Assembly: GCF_016908315.1 (NCBI RefSeq)
Contig: NZ_JAFBDQ010000003.1
Span: 1 to 64,000, forward strand
Source: Halanaerobacter jeridensis
GTDB taxonomy: Bacteria > Bacillota > Halanaerobiia > Halobacteroidales > Halobacteroidaceae
DNA length: 64,000 bases
Reading direction: 5' to 3'
Shown: positions 19,361 to 28,942 of the stretch, piece after piece
How positions within the stretch are numbered: position 1 is the first letter of the stretch
Layout: each line of letters opens with the position of its first letter
Program-made: the position numbers and the translations under genes
The notes under the pieces: model-generated
Told to the model about the DNA's origin: nothing
Database searches by the model: none
Seen by the model: the letters and a program-made list of their open reading frames with translations, nothing else

Positions 19361-19795
19361 TTAACTACTTAGATCACTATCTTTTTTTATGTTTTTAAGA
19401 TATTCAAATAAACGATACATATCTTTGGGATTAGATATATTAGGAACGAGCAATTCGAGGATAGTAAATTTATTATCTATGTCCTTAATAGAGTGCAAAA
19501 TCCTATAGACTTGATTAACAGTAAAATTTTTCTGAAGAGAAGTCATGAGTAAGACATTCTTCTGTTTAGCAAAGGAGTTATTAGTCATTAAAACTTCTAA
19601 TAGTTTATTAAACTGGGTTCGGGACAAAGTATCTTTACGTTCATTAGTTTCAAATCCTTCTTGTTCCATAATCTGATCGACTAATTCTCCAATTTCATCT
19701 ATCATGACCACAGCTTCTCTTCTCTCTTGTGAAGACAGTTCAGAAAGATACTCCTCTTCAATTTCATCAAGTTTTTGGACTATTTTATCTTTCAA
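19361..19795 (-). CDS. Hypothetical protein, helical repeat (possibly DUF4476-like)
   Basis: The 144-residue protein starts with TTG (19,793-19,795), well spaced from GAGGGTGAT. It is all-helical. The pattern FNKLLEVLMTNNSFAKQKNV, then LLMTSLQKNFTVNQVYRIL, then FTILELLVPNISNPKDMYRL, looks like the repeating helix pairs of DUF4476-type domains, but this is a weak match by eye. No catalytic motif is visible. Its start lies 42 bases after the stop of the TolC-like gene, and both are minus-strand, so they may share a transcript. Confidence 0.6.
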   Translation of the reverse strand: MKDKIVQKLDEIEEEYLSELSSQERREAVVMIDEIGELVDQIMEQEGFETNERKDTLSRTQFNKLLEVLMTNNSFAKQKNVLLMTSLQKNFTVNQVYRILHSIKDIDNKFTILELLVPNISNPKDMYRLFEYLKNIKKDSDLSS

Positions 19796-19837
19796 AATAT
19801 CACCCTCTTTAAAATTTTAAATCCCGCTGGGCTTCAC

Positions 19838-21154
19838 TTATATTTTCAAACCGCCTAATAACTTCACCAATTCATATTTACTAAGTAATAATTGATGCTG
19901 CTCTTCCTGTAAAGACAACTCTGCTTTTTTTAAATCTAATTGCTGATCCTGATATTCTAAAGCACTAATTTCATCTGCAGCCATTTCTTTTTCACTTTCT
20001 TCTAAATCTAAAACGCTTTCTTCTAATCTCAGCTCTTTTTCTGTTACTTGCAATTGATTAACTGTAATTTCTCCTACTAAATCCTCAATCTCAGCTTGTA
20101 ATTCTCTAATATATTCTGTCTTTTCTGCCTCAAGTGCTGCCAATTCGTCTGCTAACTCTTCTCGTACAAGTTCATCTTGCTTATGATTAAATAATTTATG
20201 AGTTAGATTAAGTGCTACCTGCCATTTATCCGTTCCACCCTCATAATTAGCATTTAAATCTAATTGTGGTTTTTGCTCTTGCTGCAGTTCTTCTTGTTCT
20301 TGCTGTAATTGCTTCCTTTCTAATTGTTGAATCAATAATTCCTTGCTATTAGCCTTAGCCTGAGCTAATAACTGCTGACTATTATCCAAATTCGGTAGTA
20401 CTTCTTCTAATTCAGCCAACCAATGTAAATTACATTCTTTAGTAATCGAAACTTCTAATTGCTGTTCATTCTCTAATCCTAAATTATCTTTCAATATTCT
20501 AAGAGACTTTTGATAATCGTTTCTAACTTCTTCGACATCTTGCTGAGCTTCATTAATATCTATTTTAGCTTGTAGGACTTTCTTACGCTTGCTATATCCA
20601 TCCTTTTCTTCTTCCTTTATCATTTCTAATATTTTTTCAGCTAACTCTAATTCTTCACTGCTGATCTTTTCCTCTAGTTTTAATTCTATTAATTCTAAAT
20701 AATCTGCTAAGTAATCTAATAATAGTTTCCTTTTTAACTGCTGCAATTCAGCCCTCTCAGCTTGCAATCTTAACTGCAAATTTTGTTCTTCTTTTTTATT
20801 TTCTGCTTCTAAGGCTGGATAAAGAGGCTGCTCAAGTTCAATACTAAAGTCAATACTCTCATCACTAAGTCCAGTTTCCCATAATTCTTTTTCTTTTAAT
20901 GACACTTCCGGGTTTATCTTTAACCCTTGATTAAACTCTCGCTCCCCTTTTAGAGTAGCAAAGTTCTTCTGAGCTGTAGTACGAGTATTATCACTAACAG
21001 TCCGCCCCTCTAAAGCAGCCTCCCACTGCCAATCATTTTCTGCTTCCATTTCTTCTATTCTACGTTTCAAATTATTTATTTTTCTTTTCTGTTTCATAAT
21101 TCTAGAATTTTTTTCAAGGCCTTGCTGCACAGCCTCAGCAAATGTTAACTTCAT
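19838..21154 (-). CDS. TolC-family outer-membrane channel-like protein
   Basis: The 438-residue protein is mainly long coiled-coil helices with the internal repeat expected of TolC-family proteins: TFAEAVQQGLEKNSRIMKQK at the start, short beta stretches (NANYEGGTDKWQVALNLTHK), and SALEYQDQQLDLKKAELSLQ near the end. TolC trimers form outer-membrane exit ducts for efflux pumps and type I secretion, which implies a second membrane. The ATG is supported by AAGGAAGGAG. No signal peptide is present: the first residues, MKLTFAEAV, are already the first helix of the mature family. No inner-membrane pump genes lie next to it. Confidence 0.82.
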   Translation of the reverse strand: MKLTFAEAVQQGLEKNSRIMKQKRKINNLKRRIEEMEAENDWQWEAALEGRTVSDNTRTTAQKNFATLKGEREFNQGLKINPEVSLKEKELWETGLSDESIDFSIELEQPLYPALEAENKKEEQNLQLRLQAERAELQQLKRKLLLDYLADYLELIELKLEEKISSEELELAEKILEMIKEEEKDGYSKRKKVLQAKIDINEAQQDVEEVRNDYQKSLRILKDNLGLENEQQLEVSITKECNLHWLAELEEVLPNLDNSQQLLAQAKANSKELLIQQLERKQLQQEQEELQQEQKPQLDLNANYEGGTDKWQVALNLTHKLFNHKQDELVREELADELAALEAEKTEYIRELQAEIEDLVGEITVNQLQVTEKELRLEESVLDLEESEKEMAADEISALEYQDQQLDLKKAELSLQEEQHQLLLSKYELVKLLGGLKI

Positions 21155-21251
21155 TGCTATCTCCTTCCTTTTACTAAGTAGATAATATCTACATTGCTTT
21201 TATTTCTACACTTATAAAAATATTCCTTGCTGTCGTATAATTATTTTAAAA

Positions 21252-22637
21252 TTATTCTTGTTCAGTACTTTCTTTTTCTGATTGCAATTGATTTAAACAA
21301 TATAACATTCCACTTTGATCACTATAATATAATTTACCATCAGCTATTACTGGTGCAGAAACGATTGTATTCTGTCCTTTAAAAGACCACTGCTCTTGAC
21401 CAGTATCAATATTCAAACCATATAAATTACCTTCTGAATCTCCAATATAAACTACATTCTTAGTTGTAATTGGAGCAGCAATTATTTCCCCTGGAGTAGA
21501 AAAACTCCACTTTTTCTGCTGAGTCTTAGCATCAACAGCATGTAAATCTCCTGCTAAAGTTCCCACAAAAATAGTATCATCCTGATAAGCAATGGCATAA
21601 GGACTAGGATCCTCAAAATTCATTTCCCACTTCTTATCACCATTCTCGCCATTTACTGCAGTTAATAGTCCTTCATTTTGCCGGTAAGAGACATAGTAAA
21701 TAATATTCTCATCATTAACAGGAGAAGATACAATTGGATGATCCATTTCTTTCATCCACTCTTGTTCTCCATTATTCTTATTAACCGCATATAATTCTCC
21801 ATCTACAGTACCAATCACTACTGTATCTGCTGTGACTGCTGGGGTCGAATACATAATTGCCGAAGCAACTTTAAATTTCCATTTCACTTGCCCAGTTTTA
21901 GCATTAACTGCATATAAATTTCCTTTTTTATCTCCAAAGTACAATATATTATCTTCAATTTTAGGTGCTGAATAATAAATTGCTCCTTCTGTCTCTAACT
22001 GCCAAATCTTTTGCCCCGTTTCTGCATCTACAGCATAAAAATTACCTGTGTCTGCTTCTTGAGCTGCAGTACCAAAATAAACTGTTCCTTCATTAACTGC
22101 TGGAGTCGATATCACTCGTGACTGTACTGCAAACTGCCACTTTTGTTGGCCTGTTTTACTATTTAAAGCATATAATTTCTTCTTTTTACTGCCCAGATAA
22201 ATTGTATTATTGACCACTACTGGAGAAGAACTAACTTGATAATCAGCTTGTGAAGTCCACAATAAAGCAACGCCTTCTTCTATATCGCTGCTAAAATAAG
22301 CACTCTTATTATCTAATCCTCCACTTGACATCACTCTAGTTTTAACAAAATTAGCTTTAACCTCTAAATTCTTTTTTATGACTACTGTTTTAGGATTTTT
22401 ACTCCCCGTAATTGCTCCTGCCCATGAAGCAAATTTCCAACCTTCAGCTGCCTGAGCATTCAAGACCACCTTGCTACCTAATTGATACTGGTCTTGATTA
22501 CTGCTCACCACTTCAACTTCTCCTTTTCCAGTACTAGACAATAATCTCAATTGATATTCTTCCTGCTTACAGGCTGATATAAAAAACAACAAACAAATTA
22601 CCAGACCTATGCCCATCATTTGGCGCTTATTAATCAT
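21252..22637 (-). CDS. PQQ-type beta-propeller lipoprotein with a bacterial repeat domain
   Basis: The ATG at 22,637 is used because an upstream GTG overlaps the ribosome site (GAGGAGTG); this gives 461 residues. A lipoprotein signal ends FFISAC with Cys23. A short beta domain of the InlB-type or 'bacterial repeat' kind follows (EGWKFASWAGAI). Residues about 100-455 are a beta-propeller of PQQ-like repeats: VYFGTAAQEADTGNFYAVDA, IYYSAPKIEDNILYFGDKKG and similar blades, each with an [AG]xDxxTGxxxW core. BamB in outer-membrane assembly has this fold, but so do many unrelated proteins. It lies next to the TolC-like gene, which fits a cell-envelope role. No dehydrogenase residues are evident. Confidence 0.85.
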   Translation of the reverse strand: MINKRQMMGIGLVICLLFFISACKQEEYQLRLLSSTGKGEVEVVSSNQDQYQLGSKVVLNAQAAEGWKFASWAGAITGSKNPKTVVIKKNLEVKANFVKTRVMSSGGLDNKSAYFSSDIEEGVALLWTSQADYQVSSSPVVVNNTIYLGSKKKKLYALNSKTGQQKWQFAVQSRVISTPAVNEGTVYFGTAAQEADTGNFYAVDAETGQKIWQLETEGAIYYSAPKIEDNILYFGDKKGNLYAVNAKTGQVKWKFKVASAIMYSTPAVTADTVVIGTVDGELYAVNKNNGEQEWMKEMDHPIVSSPVNDENIIYYVSYRQNEGLLTAVNGENGDKKWEMNFEDPSPYAIAYQDDTIFVGTLAGDLHAVDAKTQQKKWSFSTPGEIIAAPITTKNVVYIGDSEGNLYGLNIDTGQEQWSFKGQNTIVSAPVIADGKLYYSDQSGMLYCLNQLQSEKESTEQE

Positions 22638-22747
22638 CGCTGTCACTCCTCTATTAAAGATTATATTACAAGCCTGCTTTAATTAATCTTTTACCCTTCT
22701 TATAATTCATATTCTATATTTTCTATTATTTTCCTTTAAATTAATTA

Positions 22748-22777
22748 AAACAAAGCCGGCCGCAGCCGACTTTGTTT
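22748..22777 (-). terminator. Terminator after htpG
   Basis: ACAAAGTCGGC pairs with GCCGGCTTTGT (one mismatch) around a short loop and is followed by TTTTAATTAATTT on the minus strand, immediately after the htpG stop. Confidence 0.8.
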
Positions 22778-22785
22778 TTGAATAC

Positions 22786-24675
22786 TTATTCTGCCATTAA
22801 TTCTGTAATTTTATTACTAAATTCAACTGGATCTTCAGGCGTAAATCCTTCTACTAACCCTGCCAAAGAGTACAACAAATCACTATATTTACTTAGTTGC
22901 TGAGAATTACCTTGCTGCTCATAAATAGTTTTTAATTTAGAGAATAATTGATGTTTAGGATTAATCTCTAAAATCCGCTGAGCCCGACCAACATTTTGAT
23001 TCATCTGCTCTAACACCTTTTCCATAGACATACTCAATCCTGCCTCTGCACTAACTAAACAGACAGCACTCGACTTTAATCTCTTACTTAAGCGTACTTC
23101 ATCAACTTTAGATTCTAGATTTTCTTCAATTGCTGCTAATAATTCTTCTGTTTCATCATCTTCTTCATCGTCTTCTTCATCTTCATCTAATAAATCCAAA
23201 TCACCACTTAGGACAGACTTAAATTCAATTTCATCATACTCCGCTAAATTATTAATTACAAATTCATCAATTTCATCAAAGAAGTACAGAACTTCTAGTC
23301 CTTTTTCTTGTAATAACTCCATCTGTGGTAGCTTTTCTACAGTAGCTTCATTTTCTCCAGTCACATAATAAATTTTATCTTGCTCTTCATTCATTCGCTC
23401 CACATATTCTTCTAAAGTAGTGAACTCATCACTATGAGAAGAAGGGAAGACCAATAAGTCCACTAATTTATCTCTCTTATCACCATAAGTCATATTAACG
23501 CCACTCTTAATTAATTGCCCAAATTCACTCCAAAACTTTAGATACTGTTCCCAATCATCTTCTAGCATCTTCTTCAATCTTTTTAGAACAGCCTTTTCTA
23601 GATTCTTGCCAATTATTTTCAATTGTTTATTATCCTGCAGCGTTTCACGGGATAAATTAAGAGAAAAATCAGGCGAATCTACTAAACCACGCACAAATCG
23701 TAAATAATCTGGTAGTAGTTTCTGACAATTATCCATCACAAAATTATTTTTAGAATATAAACGCAACCCCTGTTCAAAATCTTCAGAATAGATATCTGAT
23801 GGAGCCTGTTCAGGAATAAATAACAATGTCGTATACTTAACTAAGCCTTCAACTTTTTTATGTATAACTTCTAGTGGGTCACTCCACTCTTGAAATACTT
23901 CCTGATAAAATTCACTGTATTCCTCTTCAGATACATCCTGTTTATTACGCTCCCACAGCGGCTTCATTGTATTTAAAGTACGAACTTCTTCTTCAGTTTC
24001 GCCCTCTTCATTTTCTGGATAGAACTTCATTTTAATTGGATATTCTACATAGTTAGAATAACGTTTAACTAACCGTTGAATAGTCTGGCGGTCTGTCACA
24101 TCTATTTCATCTCCACCAGCAGTGAAATCATCTCTTAAATCTAATTTAATAGTAGTTCCTCGCTCTTCTTTATCAACCTTTTCAATACTATAAGTACCAT
24201 CACCTTCTGATACCCATTTAACTCCTTTATCTGCTTGAGGTGCTCGAGTAATTAAAGTTACTTTATCTGCGACCATAAAGGAAGAATAAAATCCAACTCC
24301 AAATTGTCCAATGAAATCTACTGCATCTTCATCGTTTTGATGTTCCTGCAGTTTTTGAAGGAACTCTTGTGAACCTGATTGAGCAATAGTTCCAATATTC
24401 TCAATCACTTCATCATAAGTCATACCAATTCCATTATCAGAGATAGTAAATTCCCCTTCATCAGCGTCAACATCTAAGCAAATTTCAAAATCAGAATCTC
24501 CTTCTAACAAATCCACATTAGTTAAAGACTCAAATTGAATTTTATCAATTGCATCAGAAGCGTTAGCAATTAATTCTCGCAAAAAGATCTCTTGATTAGT
24601 GTAAATCGAATTAATCATTAAATCCAACATCTTCTGAGTTTCTGTTTTAAATTCTCTCTGTTCTGCATTAGCCAT
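22786..24675 (-). CDS. htpG: Molecular chaperone HtpG (Hsp90)
   Basis: The start is ATG at 24,675 behind AAGGGGG; the frame stays open a little upstream, but that part lacks a better site. The 629-residue protein has the full HtpG layout: the GHKL ATP-binding domain with FLRELIANASDAIDK, DNGIGMT and GQFGVGFYS, then a middle domain (SRETLQDNKQLKIIGKNLEK) and a C-terminal dimerisation domain ending PEDPVEFSNKI. Hsp90 chaperones fold client proteins with ATP in the cytoplasm. A run of about 20 acidic residues near position 500 (DLLDEDEEDDEEDDETEEL) fits life at high salt. It has its own terminator. Confidence 0.97.
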   Translation of the reverse strand: MANAEQREFKTETQKMLDLMINSIYTNQEIFLRELIANASDAIDKIQFESLTNVDLLEGDSDFEICLDVDADEGEFTISDNGIGMTYDEVIENIGTIAQSGSQEFLQKLQEHQNDEDAVDFIGQFGVGFYSSFMVADKVTLITRAPQADKGVKWVSEGDGTYSIEKVDKEERGTTIKLDLRDDFTAGGDEIDVTDRQTIQRLVKRYSNYVEYPIKMKFYPENEEGETEEEVRTLNTMKPLWERNKQDVSEEEYSEFYQEVFQEWSDPLEVIHKKVEGLVKYTTLLFIPEQAPSDIYSEDFEQGLRLYSKNNFVMDNCQKLLPDYLRFVRGLVDSPDFSLNLSRETLQDNKQLKIIGKNLEKAVLKRLKKMLEDDWEQYLKFWSEFGQLIKSGVNMTYGDKRDKLVDLLVFPSSHSDEFTTLEEYVERMNEEQDKIYYVTGENEATVEKLPQMELLQEKGLEVLYFFDEIDEFVINNLAEYDEIEFKSVLSGDLDLLDEDEEDDEEDDETEELLAAIEENLESKVDEVRLSKRLKSSAVCLVSAEAGLSMSMEKVLEQMNQNVGRAQRILEINPKHQLFSKLKTIYEQQGNSQQLSKYSDLLYSLAGLVEGFTPEDPVEFSNKITELMAE

Positions 24676-24758
24676 TGGACTGAACCCCCTTAGTATATTC
24701 TTCTTAGTTAACCTACCCATTATTTTAGCATCAACTAACAGTATATGTCAAACCAAAA

Positions 24759-24792
24759 CCACCTTCCAATTAAATAATTAATCAGAAGGTGG
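24759..24792 (-). terminator. Terminator after the metallo-beta-lactamase-fold gene
   Basis: CCACCTTC pairs with GAAGGTGG, with inner AATTAA/TTAATT pairing, and the minus strand then reads TTTTGGTTTG. It lies about 45 bases after the stop at 24,836. Confidence 0.75.
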
Positions 24793-24835
24793 CACTAGTT
24801 TCAAATTTATAATTAAACTCAAGCTTATTCTTTAC

Positions 24836-25582
24836 TTATTTATCATACACTATTTTTTCTCCCCGACCATTAATTACTGCACTCTCTACAGCTAAATTAT
24901 TAATTACTTCAGCAAATTCTTCAGTAATATAATAATTATCACTAAAATGGATCGGTACCAACAGTTTTGGGGCTATAGTCTGAGCAAAATACTGCCCTGC
25001 CAAATAGTAATGCTCTTCTAATCGTGGATCTACAGGTACAAAAGCAATATCTAAATTCTTATCTTTAAATCGAGCTAATTCTTCTTTAAAGTCTTCTTCT
25101 TCTACTTTTCTTTCGGCAGCACTAAATTTCTTCCAATGCCACCAATTCAAATCTCCTGAATGAAAGATATTAAATCCATCAACTTCTACATAATAAGATA
25201 AACCTTGGTCTGTCGTACCATAAGTTTCAATTACTAAATCATCTATATTTAAATTTTCATATTTATCAAGTACATAGTAATTATCCTTCTTTTGTTGGGC
25301 AGTCGACAATTTAACATCTGCACTTAAAATATAATTTATATTATCATTCTCTTCTTCCCAGTCAAAAATAACCCGGTTAAAATGATCATGATGATTGTGC
25401 GTTACAAAAACAAAAATATCCTTCTCTTCTCTTAATAATTCTTCATTAATTACTCCCTGTTCTAATCTTCTTTCATCGCCGGCTGAACGATCATTATAAT
25501 AATCAAAGATAAGTACCTTATCTGCAGTTTTAACTGCTACTCCGCTATGATAGAGATGATATATCTCTACTTCCGCACTCAT
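24836..25582 (-). CDS. Metallo-beta-lactamase-fold metal-dependent hydrolase
   Basis: The ATG at 25,582 is chosen because AAAGGGGGG lies about five bases upstream; this gives 248 residues. The fold is marked by VFVTHNHHDHF (HxHxDH), a second metal ligand in FHSGDLNWWH, and a final histidine in LVPIHFSDNYY. This is the UlaG-like, compact branch without extra domains. The reaction is metal-dependent hydrolysis of an unknown substrate in the cytoplasm. It begins 20 bases after the stop of the coiled-coil gene upstream, so the two should form an operon. Confidence 0.85.
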   Translation of the reverse strand: MSAEVEIYHLYHSGVAVKTADKVLIFDYYNDRSAGDERRLEQGVINEELLREEKDIFVFVTHNHHDHFNRVIFDWEEENDNINYILSADVKLSTAQQKKDNYYVLDKYENLNIDDLVIETYGTTDQGLSYYVEVDGFNIFHSGDLNWWHWKKFSAAERKVEEEDFKEELARFKDKNLDIAFVPVDPRLEEHYYLAGQYFAQTIAPKLLVPIHFSDNYYITEEFAEVINNLAVESAVINGRGEKIVYDK

Positions 25583-25602
25583 CAATAACCCCCCTTTAGA
25601 AA

Positions 25603-26238
25603 TTACCAAAACCCAAACATTCGTTTATCATCTTTTTTCTTATTTTCTTGTTTTAGTTCATTTACTTCTTCTTTCAGCTCTGTGACTTGCTGTTTATAAT
25701 CTTCCAATTCATCTTTTAAATTATTCTTAATCCGCTGTTCCTTAGCCAAAGCAAATTTTAGAGACGTCACATTTTCTTGCGAATCGAAAACACTTAATAA
25801 TTTTCTTTTTTCATCTTTTTTAGCTTCAGCATCATCTACATTATTTAAAATCAACTGACATACATTTTTCAAAATAAAATAAATTTGTTCTTGACCAACA
25901 TTTTCATTAGCAATCATTTTATCGATTAAAACTGAAGCCCGGTTAACACTTTTGTTATTAGTATTTTCTTTAAAATTTTCATTATTAACGAGCATTTTGT
26001 TCAAAATCTGTTGCCGATTATCATCTAACTTTTGAAAGTAATTCATATAAGCTCTGACACCAATTGTTGATGGAAAATCTATTACATAATCAATTGCTTC
26101 AGAAATTTTCTGCATTTTTTCCTTTTTCAGTAGCTCAACTATCATCTGTCTGGCGGCTTTAGAATCACTCTGTGATAACCGATACCCATTCTCTTTGTAT
26201 TTCGTTCTTAAAGTTTTTAATGATTCACCTGCATCCAT
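25603..26238 (-). CDS. Hypothetical protein with C-terminal coiled coil
   Basis: The ATG at 26,238 follows GAAGGGGGA and gives 211 residues. The first 150 residues are helical, with no motif I recognise (RQMIVELLKKEKMQKISEAI and FPSTIGVRAYMNYFQKL). Residues about 160-205 form a strong coiled coil (DELEDYKQQVTELKEEVNEL), followed by the short basic-aromatic tail KRMFGFW. There is no signal peptide or membrane segment. It leads the two-gene unit with the metallo-beta-lactamase-fold protein, which gives no clear hint of function. Confidence 0.7.
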   Translation of the reverse strand: MDAGESLKTLRTKYKENGYRLSQSDSKAARQMIVELLKKEKMQKISEAIDYVIDFPSTIGVRAYMNYFQKLDDNRQQILNKMLVNNENFKENTNNKSVNRASVLIDKMIANENVGQEQIYFILKNVCQLILNNVDDAEAKKDEKRKLLSVFDSQENVTSLKFALAKEQRIKNNLKDELEDYKQQVTELKEEVNELKQENKKKDDKRMFGFW

Positions 26239-26555
26239 AAGAATCCCCCTTCGAACTGATTTTCCTAATTTACCCATTCAGCAAATTTCAGCTCCTTGAC
26301 ACCATATTATAATTTTCTACAATATATAGAATATTCCTTTTTAAAATCTAATTTAATCATGAATTTAGCTGAATTAATTAGTTAATTTGGGATGACTGTA
26401 TTATTTTCTACCAAATACCCAAAAGACTCCACTATTTGCAGATCAAATCTTTTCTAGCTTCAATAGTTTAGCTTTAGAATCTATTATTCGACAATTAGTA
26501 TTATTATTTTAGCATATCCTCAATTACAATTCAAAACTAATAATTTCATTTTATT

Positions 26556-28883
26556 TTATTCCGCCCATTTATTCATCTTTTGTTGTACTAGTTCGTTAAC
26601 ATTCTGCTCAGTAGCAGTTAATATTTCAAGCCCCTCACTAACATTACTAATTGTATAAATATTAAACTTATCTTCAGCAACAGCCCTAATCACTTCAGAT
26701 GAAAGCATTAAATCATCTTCATTTTGCTGAGGAATAATCACTCCTTGCTCACCGCTTAAACCTTTTAATTGACACAGACTAAAAAAACCTTCTATTTTAT
26801 CTATAACTCCCCCTACTGGTTGAATAACTCCTTTCTGATTAATAGAACCAGTCACAGCAATCCCCTGTTTTAATGGTACTTCCGCTAAAGCAGATAATAA
26901 AGCATATAACTCAGCACTCGAAGCACTATCACCATCAATTTCTGAATATAATTGTTCAAAACAGATCCGCGCTGATAAATTCAAATTTATCTCTTGAGCA
27001 AAATTTTGCCCCACATAACTCTCTAAAATCATAACACCTTTATCATGTATTTTACCACTAGTATTGATTTCTCGTTCAATATTAATAATTCCTTCTTCCC
27101 CTTTATAAGCTACAGCAGTGATCCGGGTTGGACGCCCAAAACTATAGTCTCCTACATCTATAATTGATAAAGCATTTACCATACCTATTTCTGCGCCTGT
27201 AGTATTGATTAGAATTTTATTGTTTTTATAAAATTCTTGCAATTTACTTTCATATTTATTATTCCAATACTTTCTTTGCTGTTGTACTTGCTCTATCTCA
27301 GCAGCAGTAATTAATTGTTGTTCATTTTTAGAAGCAATTAAATTAGCCTCAACTAATAAATCTGTTACTACACTATAATTGATTTCTAATTTATTTTTAT
27401 TTTCAGCCTGTCGTGAACAATATTCAATCACTTTTGCTACTGCCTCGTGATTTAAATCTAATAACCCTTCTTGACTACATTTATAACTTATAAATTGAGC
27501 TAGTTTATAAATATTAGCATGATTTCTAGACATCTCAGTACTAAAATCAGCTTTGATTTTAAATAACTCTTTAAATTCATCATCATAACATTGTAATAAA
27601 TAATATAATTGCGAGCAACCAATTATAATCACTTTTATATTAGCTGCTAACTTCTGCGGCAACAAAGTAGCAATTGGTAGCTGTTCATATTCTGTTCCTA
27701 AATTCTCCATCTTTATCTGCTCAGATTTTAATACCTGCTTTAATAAGGGCCAAGCCTTAAAGTTACTTAATAATTTCTCGGCTTCAAGGATTAAATAACC
27801 TCCATTAGCTTGCTGCAAGGACCCAGCTTTAATCTTCTTAAAATTAGTTTTTAATCCCTGCTGTAAATTTTCATACTCTACACGCCCTAATAAATTATAA
27901 TAAGTAGGGTTATCTTCTTTAATTACTGGAGCCCCTTTTAAAGAGCTATTATCAACAATTAAATTAACTTCATACTGAGAAAAGTCTTCTTCTTTCTCTT
28001 CAGTAAATAAAATAACACTTTCCGATTGTTCTTCTTCTTTGAATTGATCAATATTATTTAATAAATCTAATTTTAAATCATCTAAATAGGAAACAACTTT
28101 ATCTAAATTAGCAAATGACTGATATAAATTTTCTAATTTATTTTCTACTATTTCTTTCACTAATTTATTATTTAAGGCAGCTAACTTTGTTTCATATTTT
28201 GCTTCTAAATCATCTAAACGATCAAAAACTAATTCTATTTTATCTTCAATAATTGATACTTTATGGTCAATTTCTTCTTGCTGTTCTAAGGTTAAATTAT
28301 TATATTCTTCTTCACTCATTGCTTCTTGATCATCGCTTAAAGGGGTAATAGAAAAGCCTTCCTCCTCTTTGATTAATAAATATCCCATTTCCTTTGCTTC
28401 TACCTTAATTTTAGTTAAAATTTCCTTTGTTTGTTGTTGATACTCTTTTTTTATCTCACGTTTTTGTTTATTATACTTTTCACTCGTAAATAAATTATTA
28501 ACCTCATCTTTAATCGCTTCAATCTTACTCTCTATTTCCTGCTTGAATTCTCTTCCCCGCCCCGCAGGTAATTTTAAAAGCAAAGGCTGAGTTGGAGAAT
28601 TAAAATTATGAACATAACATAAATCTGGCGGTATTTGTTCTTGAGCAGCAGTCTCTTTTATCTTTTTGATTATGTAATCTCTTTCTTCAGTACCAGAAAA
28701 ATTGAGCACATAAATATTATATCCCTTCTGTTTGAGGTTTAAACCAAAATTGAGAGCCTCAAGGGCTCTATCTTGTCCTATTACTTCAAATTGCCCTTCC
28801 AATTCAGCCGTAGTTGTAAAATTAAATAACTCAAAATTGCAATTACAGCTTAATTGTTCCGACTTTAATCTATACTCAGACAT
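26556..28883 (-). CDS. Lon-like (AAA_32/LonB-type) protease with a degenerate P-loop
   Basis: The 775-residue protein belongs to the family of Lon-related proteases with an AAA_32 domain (as E. coli YcbZ). The N-terminal part reads FEVIGQDRALEALNFGLNL then GYNIYVLNFSGTEERDYI, so the usual P-loop Gly-Lys-Thr is replaced by Thr-Glu-Glu-Arg. Coiled coil follows at about 110-260. The S16 protease domain at the C-terminus has the Ser-Lys dyad: EIDGDSASSAEL with S653 and GGVIDKIEGF with K696. The expected role is proteolysis of unfolded proteins in the cytoplasm; ATP use is doubtful here. The ATG has GAAAGGAGTG upstream, and both lie in a small hairpin described separately. Confidence 0.9.
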   Translation of the reverse strand: MSEYRLKSEQLSCNCNFELFNFTTTAELEGQFEVIGQDRALEALNFGLNLKQKGYNIYVLNFSGTEERDYIIKKIKETAAQEQIPPDLCYVHNFNSPTQPLLLKLPAGRGREFKQEIESKIEAIKDEVNNLFTSEKYNKQKREIKKEYQQQTKEILTKIKVEAKEMGYLLIKEEEGFSITPLSDDQEAMSEEEYNNLTLEQQEEIDHKVSIIEDKIELVFDRLDDLEAKYETKLAALNNKLVKEIVENKLENLYQSFANLDKVVSYLDDLKLDLLNNIDQFKEEEQSESVILFTEEKEEDFSQYEVNLIVDNSSLKGAPVIKEDNPTYYNLLGRVEYENLQQGLKTNFKKIKAGSLQQANGGYLILEAEKLLSNFKAWPLLKQVLKSEQIKMENLGTEYEQLPIATLLPQKLAANIKVIIIGCSQLYYLLQCYDDEFKELFKIKADFSTEMSRNHANIYKLAQFISYKCSQEGLLDLNHEAVAKVIEYCSRQAENKNKLEINYSVVTDLLVEANLIASKNEQQLITAAEIEQVQQQRKYWNNKYESKLQEFYKNNKILINTTGAEIGMVNALSIIDVGDYSFGRPTRITAVAYKGEEGIINIEREINTSGKIHDKGVMILESYVGQNFAQEINLNLSARICFEQLYSEIDGDSASSAELYALLSALAEVPLKQGIAVTGSINQKGVIQPVGGVIDKIEGFFSLCQLKGLSGEQGVIIPQQNEDDLMLSSEVIRAVAEDKFNIYTISNVSEGLEILTATEQNVNELVQQKMNKWAE

Positions 28884-28901
28884 GAAATCACTCCTTTCAT
28901 G
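28881..28901 (-). promoter_or_regulatory. Hairpin enclosing the ribosome binding site and start codon of the Lon-like gene
   Basis: The 21 bases on the minus strand read CATGAAA, then GGAGTGA, then TTTCATG. The outer seven bases are perfectly complementary, so the mRNA could fold with the start codon in the stem and the ribosome binding site in the seven-base loop. Such an arrangement could tune translation, for example with temperature. This is inferred from sequence only. Confidence 0.5.
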
Positions 28902-28942
28902 TTATAGTATATTTGTTTACTTTGGATTTTGATAATTATTTT

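Noticed and set aside
26278-26555. Possible hidden gene in the spacer before the coiled-coil gene
   Set aside because: Both strands have frequent stops and no frame with a ribosome site; it appears to be plain AT-rich spacer.
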